Positions 17,167-26,050 of a DNA stretch of 64,000 nt are shown here, in pieces. Each line of letters starts with the position of its first letter. The stretch's first letter is position 1. Position numbers and translations under genes: made by a program. Origin of the DNA: Plesiocystis pacifica SIR-1 (GTDB taxonomy: Bacteria; Myxococcota_A; Polyangia; Nannocystales; Nannocystaceae); contig NZ_ABCS01000005.1 in assembly GCF_000170895.1 (NCBI RefSeq), positions 62,001-126,000 of the forward strand. The letters run 5' to 3'. The notes under the pieces are model-generated. The model made no database searches. It saw only the letters and a list, made by a program, of their open reading frames with translations, and was not told the DNA's origin.

Positions 17167-18306
17167 ATGCCTGAGACTACGTCCAGCCGCTTCCCCGTGC
17201 AGACCCTGGGGACGGGCGCCCTGAGCCTCCTGGCCTTTGCCGGAGCCCTGGGCCTCGGCGGCCTCGGACCAGTGGCCGCGACCGCCCACGCCAGCCCGGC
17301 CATCGACGGCACGCGCAACCTGTCCATGGGCAACGCCACCCGCGGCTCGTCGGGGGGCACCAACGCCGCGATCATCAACCCCGCCGGCATCAGCTACTGG
17401 CAGCAGTTCGCGATCGAGCCGATCTATCAGTACGACGTCCAGCGCCGCACCCACGGCATGGGCGTGTTCATCGCGGACTCGCTCAACACCCCGCGCTTCG
17501 CCCTCGCCCTCGGCTACGTGTTCCTGCGCGGCGACCCCAACCTCATCTACAACGACCTCGGCGAGCGTCAGCAGCTGAGCCTGGTCCACTTCGGCCACGA
17601 AGTCTCCGGGGTGCTCAGCGTCACCGCCGTGCCCAACTGGCTGTACATCGGGATCAAGCCCAAGTGGCAGTACATCAGCCTCCGCTACCTCGACGCGGAC
17701 GGCACCGCCCAGGACTTCAACCCCAAGCACAACGCCTTCGGCCTCGACACCTCGATCGCCATCAACTTCCTCGACTACGTGCGCGTGGCCGTGGTCGGCT
17801 ACAACCTCGTCGGCGCCCGCCCGCCCGCGTGGACCGAAGACGGCGCCATCGAGCTCGAGGGCGTCGACACCGACGTCGTGCCCACCTTCAACCCCGAGGG
17901 CATCCGCCGCCTCTCGGACTACCCCCTGAGCGTCGGCCACGGCGTCGCCGTGTTCCCGCTGCGCTCGCCCAACTTCAGCCTCAACGTCGACGCGACCTAC
18001 GACTTCACTAGCTACTGGGAGTCGGACGACAAGCACACCCGCGTCACGGTCAACGCAGGCGGCGAGTTCGTGGCCGGCCCGGTCCCGATCCGCGTCGGCG
18101 GCTGGTGGGACGGGCGCGGCCCGGGCGGGGGTGACGACCGCGGCTACGTCAGCGCGGGTCTCGGCTTCATCAAGCCTGCGCCCCTGGGCGGCGTGGGCGT
18201 GGACGTGGGCGCTGGCTTTGCCCAGCAGGTCACGGGCTCGAGCCAGGCGAAGCTGGACACGATCTTCAGCTTCAACCTCGGCATCCGCATGCGGCCGAAC
18301 CTGTAG
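17167..18306 (+). CDS. outer-membrane beta-barrel protein (PorV/UPF0164/FadL-like)
   Basis: This 379-residue protein has a signal peptide ending near AHASPA. The motif GTRNLSMGNATRGSSGGTNA followed by IINPAGISY is the typical N-terminus of PorV/UPF0164-like and OmpP1/FadL-like barrels, where a conserved N-P-A-G follows the first strand. The rest alternates in the manner of beta strands, with aromatic girdle residues and a terminal strand ending FNLGIRMRPNL. It should sit in the outer membrane; transported substrate unknown. The ATG at 17167 precedes a Pro-Glu-Thr-rich n-region, slightly long for a signal peptide. It is divergent from the KP/EP-repeat membrane protein. Confidence 0.8.
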   Translation: MPETTSSRFPVQTLGTGALSLLAFAGALGLGGLGPVAATAHASPAIDGTRNLSMGNATRGSSGGTNAAIINPAGISYWQQFAIEPIYQYDVQRRTHGMGVFIADSLNTPRFALALGYVFLRGDPNLIYNDLGERQQLSLVHFGHEVSGVLSVTAVPNWLYIGIKPKWQYISLRYLDADGTAQDFNPKHNAFGLDTSIAINFLDYVRVAVVGYNLVGARPPAWTEDGAIELEGVDTDVVPTFNPEGIRRLSDYPLSVGHGVAVFPLRSPNFSLNVDATYDFTSYWESDDKHTRVTVNAGGEFVAGPVPIRVGGWWDGRGPGGGDDRGYVSAGLGFIKPAPLGGVGVDVGAGFAQQVTGSSQAKLDTIFSFNLGIRMRPNL

Positions 18307-18541
18307 GGGTTGTCGCAAGCGTCTGGTGCCACTTGCCAACGTTGGTCGTGCGCGCGTTCGTCTGGGCGACGGCTTGCCGATCCCGTCGAGGCCCGTGCAC
18401 AAGCCGTGGTTTGCCGGTCAGGATGCTGCCCCGGGTGGGCGTGCAGGTCGGCGTGGCCGGTGCTTTGCGGGCCTCAAAGTCTCGATCTTCGTGACCCCGA
18501 AGACCGTTTGATTCAGCAGTGATTTTGGGTATTTACGGGGC

Positions 18542-19066
18542 ATGTCCACCATCCGATGTCTCGTTCTCCTGAGCGCCGCGGGGCTGTTTGCTTGCGGCGG
18601 CACAGCGGTGTCCAGCTCAGAGCACCCCGAATCTGATGGCAGCCTCAGCGCGTCGAGCAACGAGTCGAGCGCCTCGAGTGCGACGGCCACGGCCATGGCT
18701 GTCGCGGCAGATCCACGGTTCATGGGGGTCGTCGCGGTGCTCCCCGTGACGGACCACGCGGCCTCCGTCAGTTGGTACACCAAGTGGCTCGGGCGTGGCC
18801 CTGACGTCGTGCCCGCAGAGGGAGTCGCCGAGTGGAAGCTCGCGGGGGCGGCCTGGCTGCAGGTCGGGCTCAACCCGGAGGCCGCCGGCCACACGAGCGT
18901 CGTGGTGACGGTTCCCGACGTCAGCGCCCAGCAAAAAGCTTGTCGCGACGCTGGCTTCGAGGTCGGTGACATTCAGGACTACGGGGTCGTCAAGATCATC
19001 ACCTTGCCGGATCCCGACGGCAATCAGGTGATGTTCGTCGAAGAGGTCCAGGCGCCACCGAACTAG
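18542..19066 (+). CDS. lipoprotein with VOC/glyoxalase-like domain
   Basis: This 174-residue protein has a signal sequence with lipobox GLFACGG (Cys18) and a Ser-rich linker to about residue 50. One vicinal-oxygen-chelate half-domain follows (VAVLPVTDHAASVSWYTKWL ... LPDPDGNQVMFVEEV), about 115 residues. The VOC fold is usual in cytosolic enzymes and antibiotic-binding proteins; secretion as a lipoprotein is unusual. The expected metal ligands (one His or Glu per half) are only partly visible, and the final Glu in FVEEV is one candidate. A dimer or binding role is as likely as catalysis. The 235 bases upstream hold no gene that I can see. Confidence 0.82.
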   Translation: MSTIRCLVLLSAAGLFACGGTAVSSSEHPESDGSLSASSNESSASSATATAMAVAADPRFMGVVAVLPVTDHAASVSWYTKWLGRGPDVVPAEGVAEWKLAGAAWLQVGLNPEAAGHTSVVVTVPDVSAQQKACRDAGFEVGDIQDYGVVKIITLPDPDGNQVMFVEEVQAPPN

Positions 19067-19251
19067 GTCGCGCTGGGACCCCCTCGTCACCCGCCACCAT
19101 CAGCGCGTGCTCGAACCTTTGGCGAGGACGCTCCCGCGGGCGCGGGCCCAAGATCCAGGCGCTCCATCCACCTCAGGATCGCGGCCGCAGCCGCTCCGTT
19201 CGAGTGCCCCTGAAGTCGCCGTGGCAAAGTCCCTCGCGGGAGCGATGAACG

Positions 19252-19695
19252 ATGACCGAACCTGAGACCGGGCTGCGAGCCTTCAAACCCACCTTCATCG
19301 TCCTCGGCCTGGTCTACGTGCTGATGGCGAGCTCGGCGCTGATCCAAGGCCCGGCCTTCCTCGAGGGCTTTGGCGTATCCCACGAGCTCGCGTCCGAGCC
19401 CGTGCTCGTCGACTTCTTCTCGTTCTTCTACCAGCTGATGATCTACATCGGCGCGCTGATGGTGCTGTTCGGCCTCGTCACGCGCGAGCGCCGAGCCCAG
19501 GCGCAGGTCGCATCGGTGTTTTGCGTGACCAGCATCCTGCTCGCCCTGCGCGACCTCAGCACCTCGGACTCTCGCTTTGGCACGGGCCTCTACGAGGGCG
19601 ACGCGACCGTGCTGTTCACCGTCGTCGGCCTCGTCTACGCCGCGGCCTTTGGCGCCCTGGCCGTCGCCGGCTTTCGGCGCGCTCCCGCTCAGTGA
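19252..19695 (+). CDS. small four-helix membrane protein, unknown function
   Basis: This 147-residue protein has four hydrophobic helices at about residues 13-30 (FIVLGLVYVLMASSAL), 54-77, 85-102 and 117-140. GGGAG lies at a normal distance before the ATG. The layout resembles DoxX-like or DUF-type small inner-membrane proteins, but I cannot name the family. The last seven bases overlap the 3' end of the convergent Arg-tail protein gene. Confidence 0.78.
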   Translation: MTEPETGLRAFKPTFIVLGLVYVLMASSALIQGPAFLEGFGVSHELASEPVLVDFFSFFYQLMIYIGALMVLFGLVTRERRAQAQVASVFCVTSILLALRDLSTSDSRFGTGLYEGDATVLFTVVGLVYAAAFGALAVAGFRRAPAQ

Positions 19696-20027
19696 CCGCG
19701 ACCGCGGCCGCGGTTGCGGCCCCGACCACGGCGGCGACGGCGACGGCGGCGGCGCTTCTTCTCGTCCTCGTCGCAGTCCTCGTCGCCACCCTCGCCGGGG
19801 AGCCAGGTCCGAACGCAGCGGCTAAAGCGTGGGCCCTCGAAGCTCTGCTCTTGCACGACGAAGCCCTCGCGAGCGTCGGCGTCGGCGTCCTCGTTGACCT
19901 CTCGGTCAAAGCGCCCGTCGCTCGAGCCTCCCTCGACGACGGTGGGGCTGGTCGACAGCCCGCTCGAGAACACGGTCGCGGATCCCGATCCGCGCTCCCG
20001 TCCACCAATGACGGTCACGGAGCTCAT
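19689..20027 (-). CDS. small acidic protein with poly-Arg/Gly C-terminal tail
   Basis: This 112-residue protein has no signal peptide and no membrane helix. An acidic Ser/Gly-rich body (about 1-88, with GPRFSRCVRTWLPGEG near 67-82) is followed by an Asp/Glu stretch and a tail of nine Arg plus RGRGRNRGRGRGH. Such tails bind nucleic acid in other proteins, so an RNA- or DNA-binding role is possible. The call rests on a plausible start ATG, the coherent charge pattern and the fit against the neighbouring stop. No strong ribosome-binding site is visible, so it could be a chance frame. Confidence 0.5.
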   Translation of the reverse strand: MSSVTVIGGRERGSGSATVFSSGLSTSPTVVEGGSSDGRFDREVNEDADADAREGFVVQEQSFEGPRFSRCVRTWLPGEGGDEDCDEDEKKRRRRRRRRRGRGRNRGRGRGH

Positions 20028-20078
20028 GAACGCAGCATAGCAGCCGCGCGCACCCGCGACAGGGACGATACTGGTGGT

Positions 20079-20171
20079 TCAAGCGAAGGGGAGTGCCCCT
20101 GGAGCGCGGACGAGGAGCTTGGCGTCCGCGCCACCTTCGGCGGCGCGAATCTCGATCACGATCGCTTCCAT
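20079..20171 (-). pseudogene. possible remnant of a release-factor-like gene (30 codons)
   Basis: An ATG-initiated frame encodes MEAIVIEIRAAEGGADAKLLV, which strongly resembles the start of class-I peptide-chain release-factor-like proteins. There the E-I-R-A-x-x-G-G-x-[DE]-A pattern precedes the GGQ domain. After this the frame runs nine residues without similarity to a TGA, and no other frame downstream continues the family. I read it as the truncated 5' end of a release-factor-like gene, or a chance short frame. The neighbouring minus-strand gene starts 51 bases further on. Confidence 0.4.
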
Positions 20172-20228
20172 GGCGCCGGTCTAGCAGCCCGATGCACGTC
20201 ACGCACGAGGTCTGGCAAACTCGCGCCC

Positions 20229-20891
20229 ATGGGACGCTCACTCCCCGCTCAAACACCCCGCTGGTTGCAAGCCCTCGCCCTCGGCCTGCTCGCATTCGCG
20301 GTCGGGATCGTCGTCGGCTGCGTCACCGCGGACTGCAGCAACGGCGCGTGCGTGTGCCCCCCGGGGGCGAGCTGCGAGTTCGAGTGCGACGCCCCGCCCT
20401 GCCACGTCGAGTGCGAGGGCGACAACCCCGAGTGCGAGGGCTCGTGCGCCAACGGGGACTGCACCTGCGGGCCCGGGAGCAACTGCGAGTTCGAGTGCGA
20501 CGCCCCGCCCTGCCACGTCGAGTGCGAGCCCGGCTCGGACTGCGTGGGCGACTGCGCCAACGGCAACTGCACCTGCGAGCTCGGCAGCAGCTGCGCCTTT
20601 GGCTGCGACGCGGGGCCCTGCCACGTCGACTGCGTCGGCGACAACCCGAGCTGCGACGGGACCTGCGCCAACGGCAGCTGCACCTGCGGACCCAACTCCG
20701 CGTGCGCGTTCACCTGCTCGGACCACAACTGCGGCGTCAACTGTGGGGAGGGCTCGAGCTGCGTGCTGACCTGCCCGACCGGCGACGCGGGCGGCCAGGG
20801 CTGCCGCTTCGACAGCTGCGCCGCCGGGGAGCCGACGCTGTGCCCGGACGGGCTGAGCCTGGTGTGCGGCGACGCGCCCTGCCCGAGCTGA
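20229..20891 (+). CDS. Cys-rich tandem-repeat lipoprotein
   Basis: This 220-residue protein has a signal sequence with lipobox GIVVGC. About four tandem repeats of 38-40 residues follow, with the pattern CANGxCTCGPxSxCxFxCDxxPCHVxC. Nearly one residue in five is Cys, so it should be heavily disulfide-bonded and extracytoplasmic. Comparable repeats occur in myxobacterial surface proteins of unknown role. The final unit degenerates into CSDHNCGVNCGEGSSCVLTC. The ATG at 20229 fits the signal peptide. It converges on the hexapeptide-repeat gene with five bases between them. Confidence 0.82.
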   Translation: MGRSLPAQTPRWLQALALGLLAFAVGIVVGCVTADCSNGACVCPPGASCEFECDAPPCHVECEGDNPECEGSCANGDCTCGPGSNCEFECDAPPCHVECEPGSDCVGDCANGNCTCELGSSCAFGCDAGPCHVDCVGDNPSCDGTCANGSCTCGPNSACAFTCSDHNCGVNCGEGSSCVLTCPTGDAGGQGCRFDSCAAGEPTLCPDGLSLVCGDAPCPS

Positions 20892-20895
20892 ACGC

Positions 20896-22038
20896 TCAGC
20901 TCGCGGCCGCCCGCGCGGCGGCCTCGACGACGGCTCGGAGCCACGCCTGGCCGGCCTCGACCTCGGCCTCGGAGAGGGCCTGGACCCACTCGACGTGGCC
21001 CTCGCCATCGTCGGCGCCGAGGCTGAAGGGGCACGGAGGCAGGCGCGCCGGGTCCAGCTCGAAGCCTGGCCGCTGCCCGCCGCGCTCGTCGACGAAGCGC
21101 CCGAGCTGCTTTTGGCGCTCCGCGATGGCGCCGTCGAGGAGCTCCAGCCCCGCCTCGACGGGGACCCGGCGCGGATCCTCGGCGCTCAGCCGGGGCAAGC
21201 GGGCGCCCCGATACCACTCGCGCAGGGCCACGAGCTGGGTGATGTAGTCGACGTTCATGCCCAGGCGCGGCTGCAGGCGGTCGCGGAAGTTGGGCCGCAC
21301 GGTCCGCTCGAAGGGCTTGATGGCCCGGAGCACGAAGGCGCGGTCGTCGAGGGAGCGGCGGACGATCTGGCCGGCGGCGGCGATGGCCCCGAAGCCGATC
21401 TTGGTCGGCCCGACGATGCCCGCGAGCCCGCCCAGAAAGATCCTCGGCTCGCGCAGGAACACGCCCCGGGGCACGTCGCCGATGAGCGAGGGCGTGGCCT
21501 TATCGCCGCGCTCGCCCCAGGGGGTGAAGTTGAAGTGGATGAAGCCCGAGCCGACCTCGGAGTGGTCCTTGCGCGAGGTCCCCCCGGCCATGAGGCAGTC
21601 GCAAAAATTGATCACGCTGCCGAGGGTCACGAAGCTCAGCAGGATCGTCTGCTTGAGGCCGACGGCGTGGGCCGTGGACGCCTCCTCCTCGAGCAAGGTC
21701 CCCGGGCGGGCGTGCACGTTGGCGCCGAGCTTGGCCCCGTCGAGGAGCACCGCGCCCTCGACGTAGCCGCTGGCGACCTTGGCCCCGGGCCCGATCACGG
21801 CGTCGACGAGCACCGCCGGCCCCTCCCGGCCGATCTCCGCCTTGGGCCCGAGGTAGGTCCGGGCCCCCGTCAGCCGCGTGCCCGGGTGCAGCACGACGCC
21901 GGGGTGGATGCGCCCGAGCTCGACCTCGGGGCCGAGGTAGGTCTGGCGCGGATCGACGACGGTGACCCCGCCCTCGCGCAGCTTGGTCAGGCGGCCTTCG
22001 AGGGCGTCGAGCGAGGAGGCGGCTTGGGGAGCGCTCAC
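20896..22038 (-). CDS. left-handed beta-helix (hexapeptide) protein, sugar-nucleotide acyltransferase-like
   Basis: This 380-residue protein has a left-handed beta-helix region from about residue 35 to 255 with hexapeptide-like turns (LGPKAEIGREGPAVLVDAVI, IGPGAKVASGYVEGAVLLDG). This is typical of the GlmU C-terminal domain and related UDP-GlcNAc pyrophosphorylase/acyltransferase-like proteins. A segment with MAGGTSRKDHSEVGSGFIHF matches the non-catalytic-looking GlmU-like group. A helical C-terminal domain follows. No N-terminal nucleotidyltransferase domain is present. It starts at the GTG 22036-22038, divergent from the frameshifted membrane gene. Substrate unknown. Confidence 0.75.
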   Translation of the reverse strand: MSAPQAASSLDALEGRLTKLREGGVTVVDPRQTYLGPEVELGRIHPGVVLHPGTRLTGARTYLGPKAEIGREGPAVLVDAVIGPGAKVASGYVEGAVLLDGAKLGANVHARPGTLLEEEASTAHAVGLKQTILLSFVTLGSVINFCDCLMAGGTSRKDHSEVGSGFIHFNFTPWGERGDKATPSLIGDVPRGVFLREPRIFLGGLAGIVGPTKIGFGAIAAAGQIVRRSLDDRAFVLRAIKPFERTVRPNFRDRLQPRLGMNVDYITQLVALREWYRGARLPRLSAEDPRRVPVEAGLELLDGAIAERQKQLGRFVDERGGQRPGFELDPARLPPCPFSLGADDGEGHVEWVQALSEAEVEAGQAWLRAVVEAAARAAAS

Positions 22039-22167
22039 GGCTCACGCATAACACGGCGCGCATAGGGCTTCGGGCGGCTCGCGTCCGAGCAGCGAGGTAC
22101 CCAGAGCGTCGACCAGGCCCGCCGGACCCCGTCAGTCGAGGGGGTCGCCGTGCTAGGTTGGTCGCCC

Positions 22168-22921
22168 ATGACCGAGCTCTCGGACCGCGAGATCGAGCAG
22201 GCCGCCCGCGAAGCGGGCATCTCTCCGATGGAGCTGCGCGAGGCCATGCAACAGCGCGGGCAAGACCCCAACTCGGGCGCGCTGGTCCCCTACGAAGACG
22301 CCGCCGAGACCGGCCTGCTCCCGCCCTCGCCCCGGGGCCGGACCGTCGACCACGCCGAGACGAGCCTGCCCTACGCCCCCGAGCAGGCCATCCGCGTGGT
22401 CAAGGACAAGCTCGAACAGCGCCTGGGCTTTCGCGGACACATGCAGGGCGGGCGCGAGGCGGACATCTACGACGAGGACGCCGGCCTCGTCTATCGGCTG
22501 CAGGCCGACACCGACGGCGGCGAGGGCTCGCTGGTCCGCGTGGACATCGACCCCACGCCCATGCGCAACCGCCGGGCGCTCATGGTCATGGGCTTCGGCT
22601 CGACCATGGCGCTGTTCGCCGCCGCGGGCCTCGTGCTCCCCGGGCTGATCGGCTGGACCTTGCTCGCGGGCACGGTGGGCCTCGGCGCCCTGGGCATCGC
22701 GTCGATGACGGCGACCGTCGCCGCCCATCAAGGACGCCCGCAGCAGCGCCGCCTCGGCGCTCATCGAGGCCGAGCAGGCCTCGCCCCTCGGCCCCGCCAG
22801 CGACCGGGTGCTCGGGCCTGGACTCGAGGACCCCGAAGACGACCCCTACGCCGCCCTCGAGGCCGCGCTCGACGACGACGGGCCGCGGGCGCTGCCGCCC
22901 TCGGGCGATCCGTCTTGGTGA
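22168..22921 (+). CDS. two-helix membrane protein gene with apparent one-base frameshift
   Basis: The N-terminal part (MTELSDREIEQAAREAGISP) is followed by a soluble domain of about 140 residues. A hydrophobic hairpin comes next at about 142-190 (LFAAAGLVLPGLIGWTLLAG; GLGALGIASMTATVA). At about 22726 the frame with normal composition changes: the original frame becomes Arg/Pro/Gly nonsense. The next frame reads IKDARSSAASALIEAEQ and continues with sensible acidic sequence to GDPSW and a TGA at 22919-22921. Removing one C from the CCC at 22724-22726 joins the parts into a protein of about 250 residues. If the sequence is taken literally, the first frame runs on without a stop into the lipoprotein gene at 23023 and would give a spurious 493-residue fusion. 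Family unknown; the N-terminus resembles short helical SHOCT-like segments. Confidence 0.65.
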
Positions 22922-23022
22922 GCGCTCCACGGGGGGTGTCACCTCAGCCCCACGTTTCGATCAATTTTCCGGCGTGTGTGTTGCCGACTTGCGCAGCCGG
23001 GCGCCCTTGGCCAAATTCAGGC

Positions 23023-23649
23023 ATGGCTTGGCTCCCTGGGACCGGTCGCGCCCGCGCCCTCTTCACCCTCGCCGTCGCCTGCGTGGCCTGCTCCACGCTC
23101 GCGGCCTGCGACCCCTCCGAGCCCCGCTTCGGCACCTACGAAGGGGGCAGCGGCGAGGGCAGCGGGAGCGGCAGCGGGGGCTCGGGCGACGCCTACTTCA
23201 GCCTCGGCCAGGGCGAGTTCGGGTGGAGCGAGGTCAACGACGGCGACCGCCTCGAGATGGTGCTCGGCGGGCAGGGCCTGCTGATGTTCCCCATGCCGAT
23301 GCGCGCCGGCGGCTTCACCCTGCCCCCGGACCCCAAAGACTACACCCACCCGGACGTGCCCATCCTCGACATGCACGTCGACATCGAGGGCTTCAACATC
23401 GGCTTCGGCGGGCACTTCTCGCGCATCGCCAACTACCCCATCCCCTTCGAGATCCTCGACGACGGAACCTACGAGTTCATCTACGTCACCATCTTCATCC
23501 CCGACGAGCTCGCCAACCCCTGCGACATCGACGAGCTCCCCGCCGAGCTCCACGCCGAGCTCGAGACCGCCGACGGCGACCTGCTGACCTGGGATCGCAC
23601 GGTGACCGTAAACGTGCCCCCAGAGCTGGGCACTGGATGCATTGAATGA
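23023..23649 (+). CDS. predicted lipoprotein with Gly/Ser linker
   Basis: This 208-residue protein has a signal sequence with lipobox STLAACDPS. A Gly/Ser-rich flexible linker follows (EGSGSGSGGSGD), then a soluble beta-rich domain with no motif I recognise (HVDIEGFNIGFGGHFSRIAN). The ATG at 23023 directly precedes the signal peptide. The frame is open upstream only because the preceding gene is frameshifted. It is a probable surface or periplasmic binding protein. Confidence 0.78.
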   Translation: MAWLPGTGRARALFTLAVACVACSTLAACDPSEPRFGTYEGGSGEGSGSGSGGSGDAYFSLGQGEFGWSEVNDGDRLEMVLGGQGLLMFPMPMRAGGFTLPPDPKDYTHPDVPILDMHVDIEGFNIGFGGHFSRIANYPIPFEILDDGTYEFIYVTIFIPDELANPCDIDELPAELHAELETADGDLLTWDRTVTVNVPPELGTGCIE

Positions 23650-23706
23650 ACGATCAGCCGCGGCGCTCACCCGATGTACGGTTGAGACCCCCGCGCTGTC
23701 CGCGTT

Positions 23707-23744
23707 GATGTGAAAGCCGTGGTCGTTCCCACGGCCATGACATC
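23707..23744. terminator. possible terminator or leader hairpin between two lipoprotein-type genes
   Basis: GCCGTGG (23716-23722) pairs with CCACGGC (23729-23735), and outer arms GATGT and ACATC also pair across an internal loop. It lies 58 bases after the upstream stop and 36 bases before the next GTG. There is no T-run, so it may instead be a leader structure. Confidence 0.3.
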
Positions 23745-23780
23745 AAACGTAAGTCACCGGGAAACGCCTATGCTGGGGGC

Positions 23781-24671
23781 GTGCGAACTTCCTCACCCCT
23801 CGCAACCGGTCTGGCCTCCGCGCTGGGCCTGAGCCTGGCGCTCACCTGCTTGCTCGCGCCCGGCGTGGCCTCGGCCAAGCGCCTCACCCCCGAGCAGGCC
23901 GCCGAGGCTCGGTCCGCCGTGGACACCACGGACCCCGACGCCATGGAGGAGGCGGCGGAGGAGCTCGGCGACCCCGAGCTGTTCCTGCGCGCGGCCGAGG
24001 CCCTGCGCCTCGAGGCCGACACGACCCGCGACCTGGACCTGGCGATCCGGGCCCTGCCCCTGGCCCAGACGGCCAACGACATCGCGGCCTACCTCGCCGA
24101 CGAGCGCAACTACAAGAACAGCGACTGGCGACCGGTCGAGCGCGACCGAGCCGTGGGTCTGGTCGCCGAGAGCAAGGAGTCGATCCAGAGCATCGAGGCC
24201 TTGATCGCCGCCATCGAAGAGGAGCGCCGCAAGGCCGCCGAGGAAGAGGCCGCGCGTCAGGCCGCGCTCGCGGCCGCGGGCGAGGACGAAAAGAAAAAGC
24301 GCGGGCCGATGAAGCCCGGCACAGGGATGATCATCGGCGGCTCGGCGGCCCTGGCCCTGGGCGTCGGCGGCGTTGCGATCGTCGGGGTCGGTCTGGCCCA
24401 GGGCAACGCGGCCCAGGCCGAGGCCGAGAGCCTCGACCTCCCGGCCGAGATCGATCGCCTCAGTGAGCTCGACGCCGCGGGCAGCCGGGCCAACAACCTC
24501 GCCCTCGTCGGCGGCATCGTCGGCGGCGTCGGCCTCATCGCCGGGGCCACCCTCGTCGCCCTGGGCGTCAAAAAGCGCAAGCAAGCCGGACCCGACGCCT
24601 CGGCCTCGGTCCAGGTCGGCGGCTACTTCTCCGCCCAAGGCGGCGGCCTGCAACTCTCGGGGAGCTTCTGA
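23781..24671 (+). CDS. exported protein with coiled coil and two C-terminal membrane helices
   Basis: This 296-residue protein has a signal peptide ending near GVASAKR and an acidic helical region. A Glu/Arg/Ala coiled coil follows at about 140-172 (EERRKAAEEEAARQAALAAA), then two hydrophobic helices at about 183-207 (IIGGSAALALGVGGVAIVGV) and 240-262. The C-terminal tail, SVQVGGYFSAQGGGLQLSGSF, looks like a beta strand. Similar proteins in myxobacteria are often paired with PEGA-like or TPR envelope proteins. The start is the GTG at 23781. The next gene begins two bases after the stop, so the two form an operon. Function unknown. Confidence 0.78.
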   Translation: MRTSSPLATGLASALGLSLALTCLLAPGVASAKRLTPEQAAEARSAVDTTDPDAMEEAAEELGDPELFLRAAEALRLEADTTRDLDLAIRALPLAQTANDIAAYLADERNYKNSDWRPVERDRAVGLVAESKESIQSIEALIAAIEEERRKAAEEEAARQAALAAAGEDEKKKRGPMKPGTGMIIGGSAALALGVGGVAIVGVGLAQGNAAQAEAESLDLPAEIDRLSELDAAGSRANNLALVGGIVGGVGLIAGATLVALGVKKRKQAGPDASASVQVGGYFSAQGGGLQLSGSF

Positions 24672-24673
24672 TC

Positions 24674-25087
24674 ATGCTCGTCATCCGCGCATCCTTCATC
24701 TTCGCCCTCTCCACCCTCGGCTTCCTCGTCCCCCCGCCGCCGGCCTCGAGCGCCGGCCCGGACTGCGGCGAGCAGGTCTGCCTCTACAGCAGCAGCGACG
24801 AGAAGTCCGGCAGCTACAAGGTCGACGCCAAGCTGAGCAAGAAGAACCGGCGCAAGGAAGCCAAGAAGCAAAAGAAGCAAAAGGACGTCGAGCTGGCCGT
24901 GGTCATCCTCGACGGCCGCGGCAGCGCCTTCGTCGACGGCCGCTACCTGCCCAAGGCCGGCATGGCGATCAAGCCGGGCAAGCACGAGCTCGAGATCCGC
25001 GACGGCGAGCAGCTGGTCTCGCGCGGGGTGCTGTCGATCCCGCGGCGGATCGACTCGATGACCGTCGAGGTCCACGCGGACCGCTGA
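24674..25087 (+). CDS. small secreted PEGA-like protein
   Basis: This 137-residue protein has a signal peptide (FIFALSTLGFLVPPPPASSA), a CGEQVC pair, and a very basic segment (KKNRRKEAKKQKKQKDVELA). The C-terminal half, GSAFVDGRYLPKAGMAIKPG followed by KHELEIRDG, fits the PEGA pattern G-x-h-x-h-x-G...hxPG.HxhxV. PEGA domains are surface-layer or carbohydrate-associated modules. It is cotranscribed with the preceding gene (two bases apart). Repeat A copy 2 starts three bases after its stop codon. Confidence 0.75.
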   Translation: MLVIRASFIFALSTLGFLVPPPPASSAGPDCGEQVCLYSSSDEKSGSYKVDAKLSKKNRRKEAKKQKKQKDVELAVVILDGRGSAFVDGRYLPKAGMAIKPGKHELEIRDGEQLVSRGVLSIPRRIDSMTVEVHADR

Positions 25088-25090
25088 GCC

Positions 25091-25234
25091 CTGTTTTGCC
25101 CCCACAGGGGCATTCGAACCGGGGACGCTTCGTCGCTGTCCGCTCCTCCGCTCTGGTCGCGGGGCAATGGAGTTCGTGCCTTGGACAGAGCATTGGGCCG
25201 CCCCCGCTCGCGGGGGCGTGGATTCGTTCACAGT
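25091..25234 (+). repeat. repeat family A, copy 2
   Basis: This 144-base element matches the copy at 9046-9187. It begins CTGTTTTGCCCCCACAG three bases after the TGA of the preceding gene, exactly as at recQ, and ends GGATTCGTTCACAGT. It holds the same 8-bp hairpin with a changed loop, GCCCCCGC-TC-GCGGGGGC (25200-25217). The remaining 108 bases to the kdpE stop hold nothing I can identify. Confidence 0.85.
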
Positions 25235-25342
25235 CTCTGATCTGATACGAAACTGACCGCTCGGTAGTCCGCGGGGGGCTGTTTCATCCTTGGTAGGCCG
25301 AAGCCTCGACTTCGGTGATGGCTGATCTGAGCTCGAGTCAGC

Positions 25343-26046
<704 letters not shown>

Positions 26047-26050
<4 letters not shown>

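Noticed and set aside
20079..20171. Programmed frameshift like that of release factor 2
   Set aside because: The stop context is GCT TGA A without the CTT TGA C site or a properly placed internal Shine-Dalgarno, and no release-factor sequence continues in the +1 frame.
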